Part shown: positions 45,325 through 54,668 of the stretch, in pieces
How positions within the stretch are numbered: position 1 is the stretch's first letter
Layout of the letters: each line of letters opens with the position of its first letter
DNA from: an actinobacterium acMicro-4
GTDB taxonomy: Bacteria > Actinomycetota > Actinomycetes > Actinomycetales > Microbacteriaceae
Assembly (NCBI GenBank): GCA_000754445.1
Contig: JNSD01000013.1
Coordinates: 186,001-250,000 of the forward strand
DNA length: 64,000 bases
Direction: 5' to 3'
Made by a program: the position numbers and the translations under genes
Notes under the pieces: generated by a model
What the model was told of the DNA's origin: nothing
Database searches by the model: none
Seen by the model: the letters and a program-made list of their open reading frames with translations, nothing else

Positions 45325-46275
45325 TCAAGCGTAGCCGATATCGTTTCCGACCAGAGTGACGAGAACGGCCTCTGGCGGGCAGAAAAGTCGGATCGGTGCG
45401 TAGATACTGGTGCCAAGGCCGGCTGAGACGTTGAGGACGCTTGAGCGGCCTCCGTGGTGCCAGTGGCTCACACCCCGGGCTTGAGCGGTGGGGAGATCGG
45501 AATTAGTCGTGAGTGCCCGTCCACCGGGTAAACACACTTGGCCGCCGTGGGTATGTCCGGCGAAAATCATGTCAGCACCGTGGGTGACCAGAGCATTGAG
45601 CACTCGGCGATAAGGAGCGTGGGTCACACCAATCGTGGTGAGTGGATTGTGCGCAGGAGCGCGGTCATCATCCGACTCCCGCAGTTCCTCGAGAATGTCC
45701 GGTAATTCGGACAGAGCATCCTCGCCGTAGTGGGCATCGCCCACCCCAACAAAGTCCAGGGTGTGTCCTCTGATTGTGAGTCGAGTGGCGCCATTGTCGA
45801 TGTCGATCCACCCCAACGTGGTGGCATAAAGTCTCTGCAGTCCCTCAAAGTCCATCGGGGTTCCAGGGCCGTGGCCTACTCGGGAGGGACCCAACAGATA
45901 GGAGAAGGGGTTCTTGAACCGCGGGGCCAGGCGATCATTCGAGCCGTGGGTGACGACGCCTGGAATTCCAGCGAGGGGCAGAAGTGCCTCGGTGAGAGCG
46001 TGCAGCCCATCGGGGTGGCCTAAGAAATCTCCGGTGCCAACGACAAGGTCGGGGGCTGTGGCGGCAAGTTCTCGAATCCAGGCGATTGCCGAGGTGTTCC
46101 ACGGTGCCATGTGGATATCACTGAGGTGAAGAATCGTGATCGGTTCACTACCCGCCTCAAGACTAGGGACCACGTCGTGGCGCAGGGTGAACCGGTTCTT
46201 TTCCACCAGGCTTCCCCAGGCAGCAACACCGAGAGCGAGAGCGCCCGCTATGCCAAGACCTGAACCACGGGCCAT
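45325..46275 (-). CDS. Membrane-anchored metallophosphoesterase
   Basis: A 316-residue calcineurin-like phosphoesterase with an N-terminal hydrophobic segment (about residues 6-22). Motifs: ILHLSDIHM (DxH), VGTGDFLGHP (GD), THGSNDRLAP in place of the usual GNH(D/E), and IFAGHTHGGQV. It resembles YkuE-like phosphoesterases; the substrate is unknown. The frame extends upstream to 46353, but the ATG at 46275 overlaps the PBP stop (TAATG) and gives a normal N terminus. It follows the PBP gene in one operon. Confidence 0.87.
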   Translation of the reverse strand: MARGSGLGIAGALALGVAAWGSLVEKNRFTLRHDVVPSLEAGSEPITILHLSDIHMAPWNTSAIAWIRELAATAPDLVVGTGDFLGHPDGLHALTEALLPLAGIPGVVTHGSNDRLAPRFKNPFSYLLGPSRVGHGPGTPMDFEGLQRLYATTLGWIDIDNGATRLTIRGHTLDFVGVGDAHYGEDALSELPDILEELRESDDDRAPAHNPLTTIGVTHAPYRRVLNALVTHGADMIFAGHTHGGQVCLPGGRALTTNSDLPTAQARGVSHWHHGGRSSVLNVSAGLGTSIYAPIRLFCPPEAVLVTLVGNDIGYA

Positions 46276-48842
46276 TAGTCCAGGAACAGGTCGTCGGTGG
46301 GTGCTGGCTCCGTGCCACAGGACACCTGAATCTGAAGCCCGGCATAGTTCCAAATCTGCGCGCCAGAAGCCGGAGCATGGGCGGCAACAACACCTTGACT
46401 GGGGTCACTGCCAGGGCTTCCCGCAACACAGGTGAATGCGCGCGGTCCGGTCATGGCGGCGGCGTCCATGGCTTGGTTCGCAGCACTCACGCTCAAACCC
46501 ACCAGGTTTGGCATCACCAGGTTTCCGAGCGTTTCCCCGCCTCCCCCGGCCACCACGCGAACAATCATTCCTCGGGCGAGGAGGGTGCCAGCGGCTGGCT
46601 CAAAAAGGCCGACGCGACCCCCGACTATGCCAGTGGTCACCTCAAGCCTCAAGCCGAGGCTCTCCAACAAAATGGCGGCCGCGTCAGTTGTGAGCCCAGT
46701 GATGTCGGGGAGTGTGATGCCACTTCCCTGCATCAACCGGTCAGGGACAGCGGGGAACGCTTCGCCACCGTATTGCTCGTTCGCGGTTTGCATGATGACA
46801 CGGAAAATATCGTGGCGAAGGACGGTTCCATTGCGATAGCGCTTGAGGCTATAGTCACCCAGCACATTTCCTACCCAGACGGCAGTCGCCACGTTCGTGC
46901 TCGAGCCGACCATCCAGGTTTGGACCTGGCTGTCGGTGGTTCCAGTCTTCCCAATGACGGGAACGTCGCCACCGGGGTTAGCGCGTGTTCCTGTTCCACC
47001 GGTGATCACTGATCTCATCGGTGCAGCGGCAGCTGCGGCAACATCCGGGGTGATGCCCTGGCGACACGATGGCGTCTGACCGGGAATCTCTTGGCCGGAG
47101 GCCGTCACGAAGCGGTCCACCAGGATCGGTTCACACACGATGCCGTCGTTGGCGATTGCCGCGAACGCGGTTGCCATCGTCAGCGGAGCGATTTCGTTGG
47201 TGCCAAGCACCGCCGAGGGGTTCGTTTGGAGAGGGCCACCGTCGGCACGCCCAACGCCCAAGGACTCGGCAGCGGAGCGAATTTCACACTGGTCCAGCTG
47301 CTCCGCCATCGAGGCGTAGGCCGAGTTGATGGACCGCACTGTCGCTTCGAACACCGTGGCGGAGGGGATAATCAAATCGGCGGAGTTCTTAAAGGGCCAG
47401 GGTCCAAACCACGGGCCACCACCATCACCGCAGGTGTCGAGGAAAGCGGCCTGATCGAGTTCGAGTCTGGAGGCGTCAACAACTTCGCTCAGGCCATAGC
47501 CGCGTTGCAACCAGGCAATGAGGGCAAAGATTTTGTAGGTCGATCCGACCTGGAACCCACTGGATCCGCCATAGGGGCGGTCGGTGGAGAAGTTCACCGC
47601 GGTCGCACCGGGGCCATCACCGTCTTCAGAGTCGTTGAAGATTTTGTTTTGGGCCATAGTGAGGATCCGACCGGTAGTGACCTCAACGCTGGTGGTAGCA
47701 CTTCCCAGATCAAAGAGTTCTTCTTCGCTGGGCACCAGTTCCCACACCCGGTCTTGAGCAATGGTCTGTAGAGACATATTGAGCGTCGTGTACACATCCA
47801 GGCCACCAATGCGCCAGCGGCTAATGCGCTCTTCAGGGGTTGCTCCGAGGCTGTCAAAATTCTCGACATTCTTGACCACGTAGTCGCAGAAGTACTTGGC
47901 ATACTCGTTGGCTGCAATGCAGCCGGCGCTTGGCGGTGAGAGCTTCACAAAGTTGGCATTGACGGGAATCGCAATCGCGGTGTTGTATTCGGCTTCGCTC
48001 AGGTAACCCTCGCTGAACATGTTTCCAAGAATCACGTCGCGCCGGGCCTGGTTGGCCTCGTAGTTCTCCGGGTTGCCCAAGTTCCTGGTCGTTGGGTATT
48101 GCACGATCGCCATCAAACTGGCGGCTTGAGCCGGGCTGAGGTCTGATGCGGGGGTGCCGAAATAGCGCTGGGCTGCGGTCTGGACACCGTAGGTGTTGCC
48201 ACCAAATCCGGTGATATTCAAGTAGGCCTGCAAGATTTCCTCTTTGGTGAACTGCTTTTCCAGTCCAATTGCGAGCTTCATTTCATTGAGCTTGCGTTGG
48301 AAGCTTGTCTCAACAGCGGCCGCGTAGGCCGCATCGCGCTCTTCCTCGGTGGGCAAGAATTGTGAACGCTGGATATAAGCGTTCTTCACCAGCTGCATGG
48401 TCAGCGTGGAGGCACCACTCTCGATGTCTCCCGAGAGAACGTTGCCAAGCGCCGCACGAACCACAGAATTCACGTCCACACCGGTGTGCTCGAAGAAACG
48501 ACGGTCTTCACCAGCGATTGCAGCATTAATGAGGTGAGGGGACATGTCATCCAGGCTCACCTCTTCGCGGTCCTGAAAGTAGACCTCGGCAATCTTCGTG
48601 TAGCCATCGGCGGAGTTGTTTGTGGTGTAGGCCCAGAGGGTGTTCTTCTGGGCCTGCTCACCAACCTCGATGAACTCGGGAAGAGAGTCAAAAACACCGA
48701 TGGCACTGTTCGCGCCGACGCTCGCAACCGCGAGGGTGGGAGCAATCATCGCGGTGACCATGAGCCCTGCGAGTGCGCCAAACCCGGAGATACCCAGAAG
48801 CGCTTTGGCGAAGTTACCTGGTGTTCTACCTGAATCGGACAT
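46275..48842 (-). CDS. ponA: Class A penicillin-binding protein with PASTA domains
   Basis: A bifunctional peptidoglycan glycosyltransferase/transpeptidase, 855 residues. One membrane segment (about 11-41), a GT51 domain with catalytic Glu112 in AIAGEDRRFFEH, and a transpeptidase domain with SxxK in GSTYKIF, SxN in SINSAY and KTG in GKTGTTDS. Two C-terminal PASTA units (LPDITGLTTDAAA and MPNLVGLSVSAANQA) may sense muropeptide or lipid II. It appears leaderless and is followed by the metallophosphoesterase gene. Confidence 0.95.
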   Translation of the reverse strand: MSDSGRTPGNFAKALLGISGFGALAGLMVTAMIAPTLAVASVGANSAIGVFDSLPEFIEVGEQAQKNTLWAYTTNNSADGYTKIAEVYFQDREEVSLDDMSPHLINAAIAGEDRRFFEHTGVDVNSVVRAALGNVLSGDIESGASTLTMQLVKNAYIQRSQFLPTEEERDAAYAAAVETSFQRKLNEMKLAIGLEKQFTKEEILQAYLNITGFGGNTYGVQTAAQRYFGTPASDLSPAQAASLMAIVQYPTTRNLGNPENYEANQARRDVILGNMFSEGYLSEAEYNTAIAIPVNANFVKLSPPSAGCIAANEYAKYFCDYVVKNVENFDSLGATPEERISRWRIGGLDVYTTLNMSLQTIAQDRVWELVPSEEELFDLGSATTSVEVTTGRILTMAQNKIFNDSEDGDGPGATAVNFSTDRPYGGSSGFQVGSTYKIFALIAWLQRGYGLSEVVDASRLELDQAAFLDTCGDGGGPWFGPWPFKNSADLIIPSATVFEATVRSINSAYASMAEQLDQCEIRSAAESLGVGRADGGPLQTNPSAVLGTNEIAPLTMATAFAAIANDGIVCEPILVDRFVTASGQEIPGQTPSCRQGITPDVAAAAAAPMRSVITGGTGTRANPGGDVPVIGKTGTTDSQVQTWMVGSSTNVATAVWVGNVLGDYSLKRYRNGTVLRHDIFRVIMQTANEQYGGEAFPAVPDRLMQGSGITLPDITGLTTDAAAILLESLGLRLEVTTGIVGGRVGLFEPAAGTLLARGMIVRVVAGGGGETLGNLVMPNLVGLSVSAANQAMDAAAMTGPRAFTCVAGSPGSDPSQGVVAAHAPASGAQIWNYAGLQIQVSCGTEPAPTDDLFLD

Positions 48843-48848
48843 GTCTTC

Positions 48849-48854
48849 AGGGTA
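48849..48854 (-). promoter_or_regulatory. -10 element of ponA (leaderless)
   Basis: On the minus strand TACCCT is followed by 6 nt and the ATG at 48842. On the plus strand of the same gap, TATGAT (48868-48873) is a probable -10 for the DUF4177-ridA pair. Confidence 0.5.
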
Positions 48855-48893
48855 CCCAATGCTTGCCTATGATTGGCTCACAAGGGGGTTTTT

Positions 48894-49049
48894 ATGACGC
48901 AGTACGAGTACATCACCACACCGCTCATCATTCACAACACCACCGCCATCCTCAATAACTGGGGTGATAAGGGCTGGGAGTTGGTCCAGATCGTTACCGG
49001 CCCAGAGGGTGGGCTCGTCGCATATTTCAAGCGTCCTAAGGAGGACTAA
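48894..49049 (+). CDS. DUF4177 domain protein, 51 aa
   Basis: A 51-residue product with the DUF4177 pattern: YEYITTPLI at the start, then NNWGDKGWELVQIVTGPEGG and a final AYFKRPKED. A GGGGG tract precedes the ATG. Its stop is directly followed by the ridA start with no gap. Function unknown; this type of protein often lies next to ridA and class A PBP genes in actinobacteria. Confidence 0.88.
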   Translation: MTQYEYITTPLIIHNTTAILNNWGDKGWELVQIVTGPEGGLVAYFKRPKED

Positions 49050-49520
49050 GTGGGCCAGATCAGTGCTCGTCTCAGTGATTTAGGAATTGCCATCCCCCAG
49101 GTGGCAAAGCCGGTGGCTGCGTATGTCCCAGCGATGGTGACCGGCAACCTCCTTTACACGGCGGGTCAATTGCCCTTTGTTGATGGGGCGCTTGTCCAGA
49201 CCGGCAAAGTGGGAGCCGAGGTGTCTCCCGCCCAGGGTGCGGAGCTTGCCAGGATTTGCGTTCTGAACGCACTCGCTGCTGCTCAGAGCGTGTTGGGTTC
49301 CTTGGAGACCATCACTCGGGTCGTGAAAGTGAACGGCTATGTTGCCTCCCACCCCGATTTCATCGGCCAACCTCAGGTTCTCAACGGCGCCTCTGAACTC
49401 TTGGCAGAAATCTTCGGTGACAAAGGTCTTCACGCCAGAGCAGCCGTCGGTGTCGCGGTGTTGCCCCTGGACGCTCCGGTTGAAGTCGAACTGATTCTGG
49501 AGTTTGCGCCTAGTCGTTAA
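49050..49520 (+). CDS. RidA family protein
   Basis: A 156-residue member of the RidA/YjgF/YER057c family, close to the TdcF-like group with GNLLYTAGQLPFVDG and the C-terminal ARAAVGVAVLPLDAPVEVEL. RidA enzymes deaminate reactive enamines/imines; the arginine normally used is present in HARAAVGV. Start GTG at 49050 after TAAGGAGGA in the upstream coding end. Convergent with acs, overlapping by 11 nt. Confidence 0.88.
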   Translation: MGQISARLSDLGIAIPQVAKPVAAYVPAMVTGNLLYTAGQLPFVDGALVQTGKVGAEVSPAQGAELARICVLNALAAAQSVLGSLETITRVVKVNGYVASHPDFIGQPQVLNGASELLAEIFGDKGLHARAAVGVAVLPLDAPVEVELILEFAPSR

Positions 49521-51468
49521 CGGCAGTGTTAATGGTGCGCACCACTGTTGTGTCAGTCAGCGTGGTGGTGTCACCGATCTCACGCCCCTCAGCAATGTCG
49601 CGCAGAAGACGGCGCATGATTTTCCCAGAGCGGGTTTTTGGCAACTCACTCACCACAAAGACTGTGCGGGGTTTGGCAATCGCGCCAATTTGTTCACCCA
49701 CCCAGGTGCGAATCTGCTGAGACACTTCATCGTCACTCAGCGTTCCCACGAAGCGCGACTTGAGAATGACAAACGCGACCACTGCTTGACCAGTCGTCTC
49801 ATCGGCAGCCCCGACCACCGCAGCTTCAGCTGTCATCGGGTGGGCAACAATCGCCGATTCGATTTCCATAGTGGACAAGCGGTGTCCTGAGACGTTCATG
49901 ACATCATCCACTCGACCGAGCAACCACACATCGCCATCGACATCGAGGTGGGCGCCATCGCCAGCAAAGTATCGATCCCCAAACTTTGACCAGTAGGTGT
50001 CCTGGTAGCGCTCGGGGTCGCCCCAGATGCCCCGCAACATCGAAGGCCAGGGCTCGGTGATGACCAGCAGGCCGCTCCCATCTGGTCCGACCGGTGCACC
50101 TTCGTCCGTGACCACATCAACGCTGATGCCTGGCATCGGCACCTGGGCGCTGCCAGGTTTCGTTGAGGTGATTCCCGGCAGAGCACTGATCATGATCGCG
50201 CCGGTTTCTGTTTGCCACCAGGTGTCAACAACGGGCGTCGTGCCCCCACCAATGACGTCTCGATACCACATCCAGGCCTCTGGATTAATGGGCTCTCCCA
50301 CGCTGCCGAGGACGCGGAGCGAGCTCAAGTCAAACTTCTGGGGGATCTCACGACCAAGCTTCATGAAGGTTCTAATCGCGGTGGGGGCGGTGTAGAAAAT
50401 GCTGACCCGGTATTTTTCGATGATCTCCCACCAGCGCCCAGGGTGCGGGGTATCGGGGGTTCCCTCATAGATGACCTGGGTGGCGCCATTGGCCAGTGGG
50501 CCATAGACCACATAGCTGTGGCCGGTGATCCAGCCCACATCGGCGGTGCACCAGTAGACGTCACTCTCTGGGTGCAGATCAAAGATGTTCTTGTGGGTAA
50601 AGGCCGCCTGGGTGAGGTAACCACCAGAGGTGTGCAGGATGCCCTTGGGCTTACCCGTGGTTCCCGACGTATACAAAATGAACAGTGGGTTTTCAGCCTC
50701 AAAAGCCTCCGCGGTGTGTTCACTACTCTGGGCGGCAATCTCGTCGTGCCACCAGAAATCCAGGCCCTCACGCCACTCGACATCGTTCCCACCGCGCTTG
50801 ACGACGATGACTGAGCGCACGTTGGTTTTACCATCAGCGAGCGCCTGATCGACAGCTGGCTTGAGAGCAAACACCGAGCCTTTACGATGACCGCCATCGG
50901 CGGTGATCACGATGCTGGCATCGGCATCATCGATGCGAGCACGAAGGCTCTCCGCACTAAACCCGCCAAATACGACGGAGTGGATTGCTCCCAGGCGCGC
51001 CACGGCGAACATGGCAATGACGGCCTCAGGGATGAGTGGCATATAGACAATGACTCGTTCGCCAGCCTTCACCCCGTGGGCGATCAGCATGTTGGCGGCC
51101 TTCCTAACCTCGGTCGTGAGCTCCGCGTAGGTAATGGCCCGGGAGTCGCCAGGTTCACCCTCAAAGTGGAGTGCAACCCGGTTTCCCAGTCCAGCCTCGA
51201 CATGGCGATCAAGGCAGTTATAGGCGACATTCAGAGCGCCATCGGCGAACCAGCGGGCGAATGGCGGATTAGACCAGTCGAGAGTCTGGGTGAAGGGCGT
51301 GTGCCAGTACAGGAGTTCCCGGGCTTGATCGGCCCAGAAGCCCACGCGATCCTTCGCTGCCGCGGCATACAGCTCGGGCTTAGCTACGGCTGTGCGCTGG
51401 AATTCGGAACTCGGCGGAAAACGCCGTTCCTCATTCAGAAGGTTGCCACCCTGGGGCGAATCGGACAT
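49510..51468 (-). CDS. acs: Acetyl-CoA synthetase
   Basis: Activates acetate to acetyl-CoA through acetyl-AMP. The 652-residue product is full length with the ANL-family P-loop LYTSGTTGKPKG, the WWQTETGAIM motif, the hinge YFAGDGAHLDVDGDVWLLGR, and the regulatory lysine (acetylated in homologues) in PKTRSGKIMRRLL. It allows use of acetate as a carbon source and links to the TCA genes icd and sucCD. Confidence 0.96.
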   Translation of the reverse strand: MSDSPQGGNLLNEERRFPPSSEFQRTAVAKPELYAAAAKDRVGFWADQARELLYWHTPFTQTLDWSNPPFARWFADGALNVAYNCLDRHVEAGLGNRVALHFEGEPGDSRAITYAELTTEVRKAANMLIAHGVKAGERVIVYMPLIPEAVIAMFAVARLGAIHSVVFGGFSAESLRARIDDADASIVITADGGHRKGSVFALKPAVDQALADGKTNVRSVIVVKRGGNDVEWREGLDFWWHDEIAAQSSEHTAEAFEAENPLFILYTSGTTGKPKGILHTSGGYLTQAAFTHKNIFDLHPESDVYWCTADVGWITGHSYVVYGPLANGATQVIYEGTPDTPHPGRWWEIIEKYRVSIFYTAPTAIRTFMKLGREIPQKFDLSSLRVLGSVGEPINPEAWMWYRDVIGGGTTPVVDTWWQTETGAIMISALPGITSTKPGSAQVPMPGISVDVVTDEGAPVGPDGSGLLVITEPWPSMLRGIWGDPERYQDTYWSKFGDRYFAGDGAHLDVDGDVWLLGRVDDVMNVSGHRLSTMEIESAIVAHPMTAEAAVVGAADETTGQAVVAFVILKSRFVGTLSDDEVSQQIRTWVGEQIGAIAKPRTVFVVSELPKTRSGKIMRRLLRDIAEGREIGDTTTLTDTTVVRTINTAVND

Positions 51469-51548
51469 CTTTATCCTCTATCAATTGACTCGCGCTACCT
51501 GGGGGCGCGATGCGAGCACCGACCAGGTAAGTGTAGAACAGGTCGGGC

Positions 51549-51600
51549 GCACCGAACATCTGCACCGAACCTCCGCACGGAACATCTGCCCGGGACATCC
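51549..51600. repeat. 13-nt tandem repeat, four units, upstream of the tad locus
   Basis: Units at 51549, 51562, 51575 and 51588 have the consensus GCACCGAACATCT, decaying toward GCCCGGGACATCC. The array occupies the middle of the 209-nt gap between acs and tadA, in which I see no other feature apart from possible acs promoter sequence. Confidence 0.8.
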
Positions 51601-51677
51601 GTTCTGCCTGTCACCGGGTTGTCCACAGTTCTCTCCCCGACCCCCCGAGCCCAGAGCACGAGGGCGATGCTGGTGCC

Positions 51678-52676
51678 ATGCCACACGCCCAATCCCAGGC
51701 CGAACCCCAGGCCTCACTCCCACTCTGGGCCCACCTGCACCAGAGCCTGCCACCGCACCTTCGAAGAAATCTTGGGCCACTCGCCGAGTATGTCGATGAC
51801 CCTCGGGTCACCGATGTTTTCGTCCGCGGCACGGGCTCTGTCTTTGTCGACGCGGGGGAGGGCGCACACCACGTCACGGGTCTTGCCCTCAGCCCGGGTG
51901 AGGCCACGAATCTGGCGAGGCGCCTCATCGAGTCTGGTGGCCGCCGCCTCGATGAAGCGCAGCCATTGGCGGATGTGAACTTAGGCCATGGAATCCGCGT
52001 TCACGGGGTTATTCCTCCCATTGCGCGGCTGGGGGCAGAAATATCTCTGCGTATTCATCGCCGCGGGCAGGCTTCCCTCGACACGCTGGCACTGCGCGAT
52101 GGTGCGGCCTTGATGCCCCAGCTGATATCCCTGGTCCAGGCCCGCCAGAGCCTGCTCATCACCGGTGCAACGGGTTCTGGCAAGACGACCTTAGTCGGCG
52201 CCCTAATGGCCTATGCCGGAGCGACAGAGCGCTTAGTGGTGCTGGAAGACCTGGCAGAGCTTTCTATTGATCACCCCCATGTGGTGTCATTGGAATGCCG
52301 GGTGGCGAACCTCGAGGGAGCTGGCGAGATAACCCTCGCCAGGCTTGTGAGAGAGTCACTGCGCATGAAGCCAGACCGGCTGATTGTGGGGGAGTGCCGA
52401 GGACCAGAGCTTGCCGATTTGCTGCAGGCCTTCTTGACCGGCCACCGCGGGGGAGCAACCACCATCCACGCCGGTGGCATCGACGAGATTCCAGCCCGGC
52501 TTGATGCCCTCGGAGCGCTTGCCGGCTTGAGCGAGAGACAACTGAGCACACAAGCCATCAACGCTTTTGATCGAGTCATTCATGTGGAGCGGAGCAAGGA
52601 CCAACAGCGACACCTGACACAGGGGCGTCTTGTGCGTGGACTAGACGGGAGCCTCGATGTTCGACTGGATTCCTAA
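51678..52676 (+). CDS. tadA: TadA/CpaF-type pilus assembly ATPase
   Basis: The cytoplasmic motor ATPase of a tad/Flp pilus. The 332-residue product has the VirB11/CpaF domain with LITGATGSGKTTLVGAL (Walker A, about 155-171), VVLEDLAELSI (Asp box), the His-rich VGECRGPELADLLQA (Walker B) and TGHRGGATTIHAG. It opens the locus; the TadZ/Ssd gene usually found first in actinobacteria is absent. The ATG at 51678 is preceded by no clear ribosome site. Confidence 0.92.
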   Translation: MPHAQSQAEPQASLPLWAHLHQSLPPHLRRNLGPLAEYVDDPRVTDVFVRGTGSVFVDAGEGAHHVTGLALSPGEATNLARRLIESGGRRLDEAQPLADVNLGHGIRVHGVIPPIARLGAEISLRIHRRGQASLDTLALRDGAALMPQLISLVQARQSLLITGATGSGKTTLVGALMAYAGATERLVVLEDLAELSIDHPHVVSLECRVANLEGAGEITLARLVRESLRMKPDRLIVGECRGPELADLLQAFLTGHRGGATTIHAGGIDEIPARLDALGALAGLSERQLSTQAINAFDRVIHVERSKDQQRHLTQGRLVRGLDGSLDVRLDS

Positions 52677-53583
52677 GTTCTCCCGCAGAAGTCGAGACCC
52701 ACCCACAGACCCGGTGGTCGCAATCAGAACCCTTGCCGCATTGCTTCAGGCCGGTTTATCAGTGCCAAGTCTGTGGGCTGAGCTTGCGAGGAATCCACGC
52801 CACGGAGCGATACCCGTGGCAATGACGAGTGCCATCTCGGAGGGTGCCAATCCCCACGATGCTCTGCAGGACCTGACCGCCGAGGCGGATTCCTCATGGA
52901 GGGCGCTTGGCGCCTGCTGGGCGATCGCTCGGGTCAGCGGCGCGCCACTGGGGCCCGCCCTGGAAGCCTTGAGCGAAGCCCTGAGCGATATCTCCAGAAC
53001 CCAGCGTCAGATCACCGCAGCGCTTGCCGGACCCCGTGCCACGACGCGCCTCGTGATGGTGTTGCCAGTGATCGGTGTGATCGGGGGTGAACTCGGTGGT
53101 CATTCCAGCGCGGGGTTTTTATTCGGCACCGGACTGGGTGGCGCAACGCTAGCCCTCGGGTTAACGATGATGGCAGGTGCCTGGTGGTGGTTGCGCTTGC
53201 TGGCCGAGCGAGCCAAGCCCGACCCCTCTGCGCTCGGGCTTGAACTTGATTTCTTTGCTATCGCAACCGGTGGTGGAGCCATCCCCGAGCGCGCCCGGGA
53301 CCTGGTGATCTCTGCCTGCTCTGAGTTCGCTCTCGACATGGGCGAACCAGAAACCCTCGATGGTCTCGTCACACTCTCCAGGCGCGCTGGCGTACCTGTT
53401 AATGCGCTTGCCAAGGCCAGTGCTAGCCTGCGCCGAGACCTGGGGCGCACTGACTCAGAGGAGCGCATGGCGCGCCTTGGTGTGTCGGTCGTGATACCGC
53501 TGGGTCTCCTTGTTCTTCCTGCTTTTGTGCTGGTCGCAGTCGTGCCGATGGCGGTGTCGTTGTGGGAGGGCTCTCTCGCTTAG
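52657..53583 (+). CDS. TadB/TadC-like pilus assembly membrane protein
   Basis: A 308-residue inner-membrane platform protein of the type II secretion F family. The first half (VVAIRTLAALLQAGLSVPSLW and ACWAIARVSGAPLGPAL) is a T2SF domain, followed by hydrophobic segments; the second half (ELDFFAIATGGGAIPERAR and a final hydrophobic hairpin) looks like a second, TadC-like half. One gene thus seems to stand for tadB plus tadC. It overlaps tadA by 20 nt. Confidence 0.82.
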   Translation: MFDWIPKFSRRSRDPPTDPVVAIRTLAALLQAGLSVPSLWAELARNPRHGAIPVAMTSAISEGANPHDALQDLTAEADSSWRALGACWAIARVSGAPLGPALEALSEALSDISRTQRQITAALAGPRATTRLVMVLPVIGVIGGELGGHSSAGFLFGTGLGGATLALGLTMMAGAWWWLRLLAERAKPDPSALGLELDFFAIATGGGAIPERARDLVISACSEFALDMGEPETLDGLVTLSRRAGVPVNALAKASASLRRDLGRTDSEERMARLGVSVVIPLGLLVLPAFVLVAVVPMAVSLWEGSLA

Positions 53584-53704
53584 GTGTCCACCGACTGCAG
53601 CCACACACGAACACTGGACCATCAACGATGGATTCCACCAACTACAGCCCACGCCTGCCAGGGTGTGCCCGTGACCAGCCGGTCACCAACGACAAGGAGA
53701 CACA

Positions 53705-53890
53705 ATGAGCGAGTTTACGAAGTTTGCCCCAGGCACCGACGACGACAGCGGGGCTGCCACAGCCGAATACGCGATTGCCACAATGGCGGCCGTTGGTTTT
53801 GCAGGCCTACTGGTCGTCATCATGCGCAGTGAAGAAGTCCGCCAAATACTGACCGACCTGGTGCGCAGTGCTCTCACCTTCACCGGGTGA
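53705..53890 (+). CDS. DUF4244 Flp-pilin-like protein
   Basis: A 61-residue protein with a hydrophilic N terminus, the motif SGAATAEYAIATMAAVGFAG and one hydrophobic helix. This is the DUF4244 family, the predicted major pilin of actinobacterial tad loci; the E in TAEYA resembles the prepilin Glu5. The ATG follows a GGAG ribosome site after a gap of 121 nt from tadB. Confidence 0.85.
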   Translation: MSEFTKFAPGTDDDSGAATAEYAIATMAAVGFAGLLVVIMRSEEVRQILTDLVRSALTFTG

Positions 53891-54236
53891 GACTGGCGCC
53901 ATCACCGCAGAGTGGGTCATCACCCTGCCCGCCCTGGTAATGGTGGCAGCGCTACTCACCAGTGGGCTAGGAGCCGGCGTTGCCATGCAACGCCTCCAGG
54001 CCAAGGCCAGTGATTACGCCCGAGTGCTGAGCCTCGGGGGTGATCCCTCTGGCTTGCCCGGGGGTTCCCCCCAGGGCTCCATGGAGCTTAGCTACCCACC
54101 CGAGTTAGTGTGTGTCCGCCTGAGCGATGAGCTCGACACAGGCTTGTGGGCGCTCTCGCCACTTCCTCTCGAGGCCAGTGCGTGTGCTCTAGACACGGCC
54201 GTGCGCCCGGCAGCGGATTTCCCCAGCGATGAATGA
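53868..54236 (+). CDS. TadE-like minor pilin
   Basis: A 122-residue protein starting with GTG inside the end of the DUF4244 gene. GETGAITAEWVITLPALVMV is the TadE/pilin-like signature with a single N-terminal membrane helix; the remainder is extracytoplasmic with three cysteines. The exact start is uncertain because the overlap with the previous gene is 23 nt. Confidence 0.75.
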   Translation: MLSPSPGETGAITAEWVITLPALVMVAALLTSGLGAGVAMQRLQAKASDYARVLSLGGDPSGLPGGSPQGSMELSYPPELVCVRLSDELDTGLWALSPLPLEASACALDTAVRPAADFPSDE

Positions 54237-54570
54237 TCGGGGAAGTGCCAGCGTGGTCGCACTCGGATGGATAGCGGTGCTGGTGCTCGGCGCTGGAGTG
54301 TTCTCGGAGGTAGCGGGTCACGTTCTCACGGCGCATCGGTTGCAGGGGGCGGTTGACCGAGCTGCTCTTGCTGCAGCCGATGTTCTCATCGGCGTGGTGC
54401 CCGGTCTGCCCTGCGACAGCGCACGCCAGATACTGCGCCACGAGCAGTTCTCTCTTGATTCCTGTGAGCTGGAAGAGTCACGTGCGCGTGTCACTGGGAC
54501 GGTCCATCGGCGGGGTATTCGGCACAGCGCACACGCTCACGCTGGAGTGGCCAATGGTGGACAGAAATAA
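54229..54570 (+). CDS. Rv3654c-like TadE/TadG family protein
   Basis: A 113-residue protein starting MNDRGSASVVALGWIAVLVL, the GSASV pattern plus hydrophobic helix of the helicase/secretion-neighbourhood TadE-like family, with LTAHRLQGAVDRAALAAADV and two cysteines. It is the last gene of the tad locus and overlaps the TadE-like gene by 8 nt. Presumed minor pilin. Confidence 0.75.
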   Translation: MNDRGSASVVALGWIAVLVLGAGVFSEVAGHVLTAHRLQGAVDRAALAAADVLIGVVPGLPCDSARQILRHEQFSLDSCELEESRARVTGTVHRRGIRHSAHAHAGVANGGQK

Positions 54571-54668
54571 TTTGTTGTGTATCGTGAGCCCCGTTGAGAA
54601 TTTCCGTCTCACTCATACAGCGCTCCCGGAGAACAACACGCTTCGAGAGTCACAGCGCAAGGAGAAGC

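Noticed and set aside
46276-46353. Longer start of the metallophosphoesterase
   Set aside because: It lies within the end of the PBP gene; the TAATG overlap start gives a normal membrane-anchor N terminus.
54594-54668. Longer N terminus for topA
   Set aside because: The Toprim domain begins right after 54669, which has an AAGGAG site; the extra 25 codons are not family-like.
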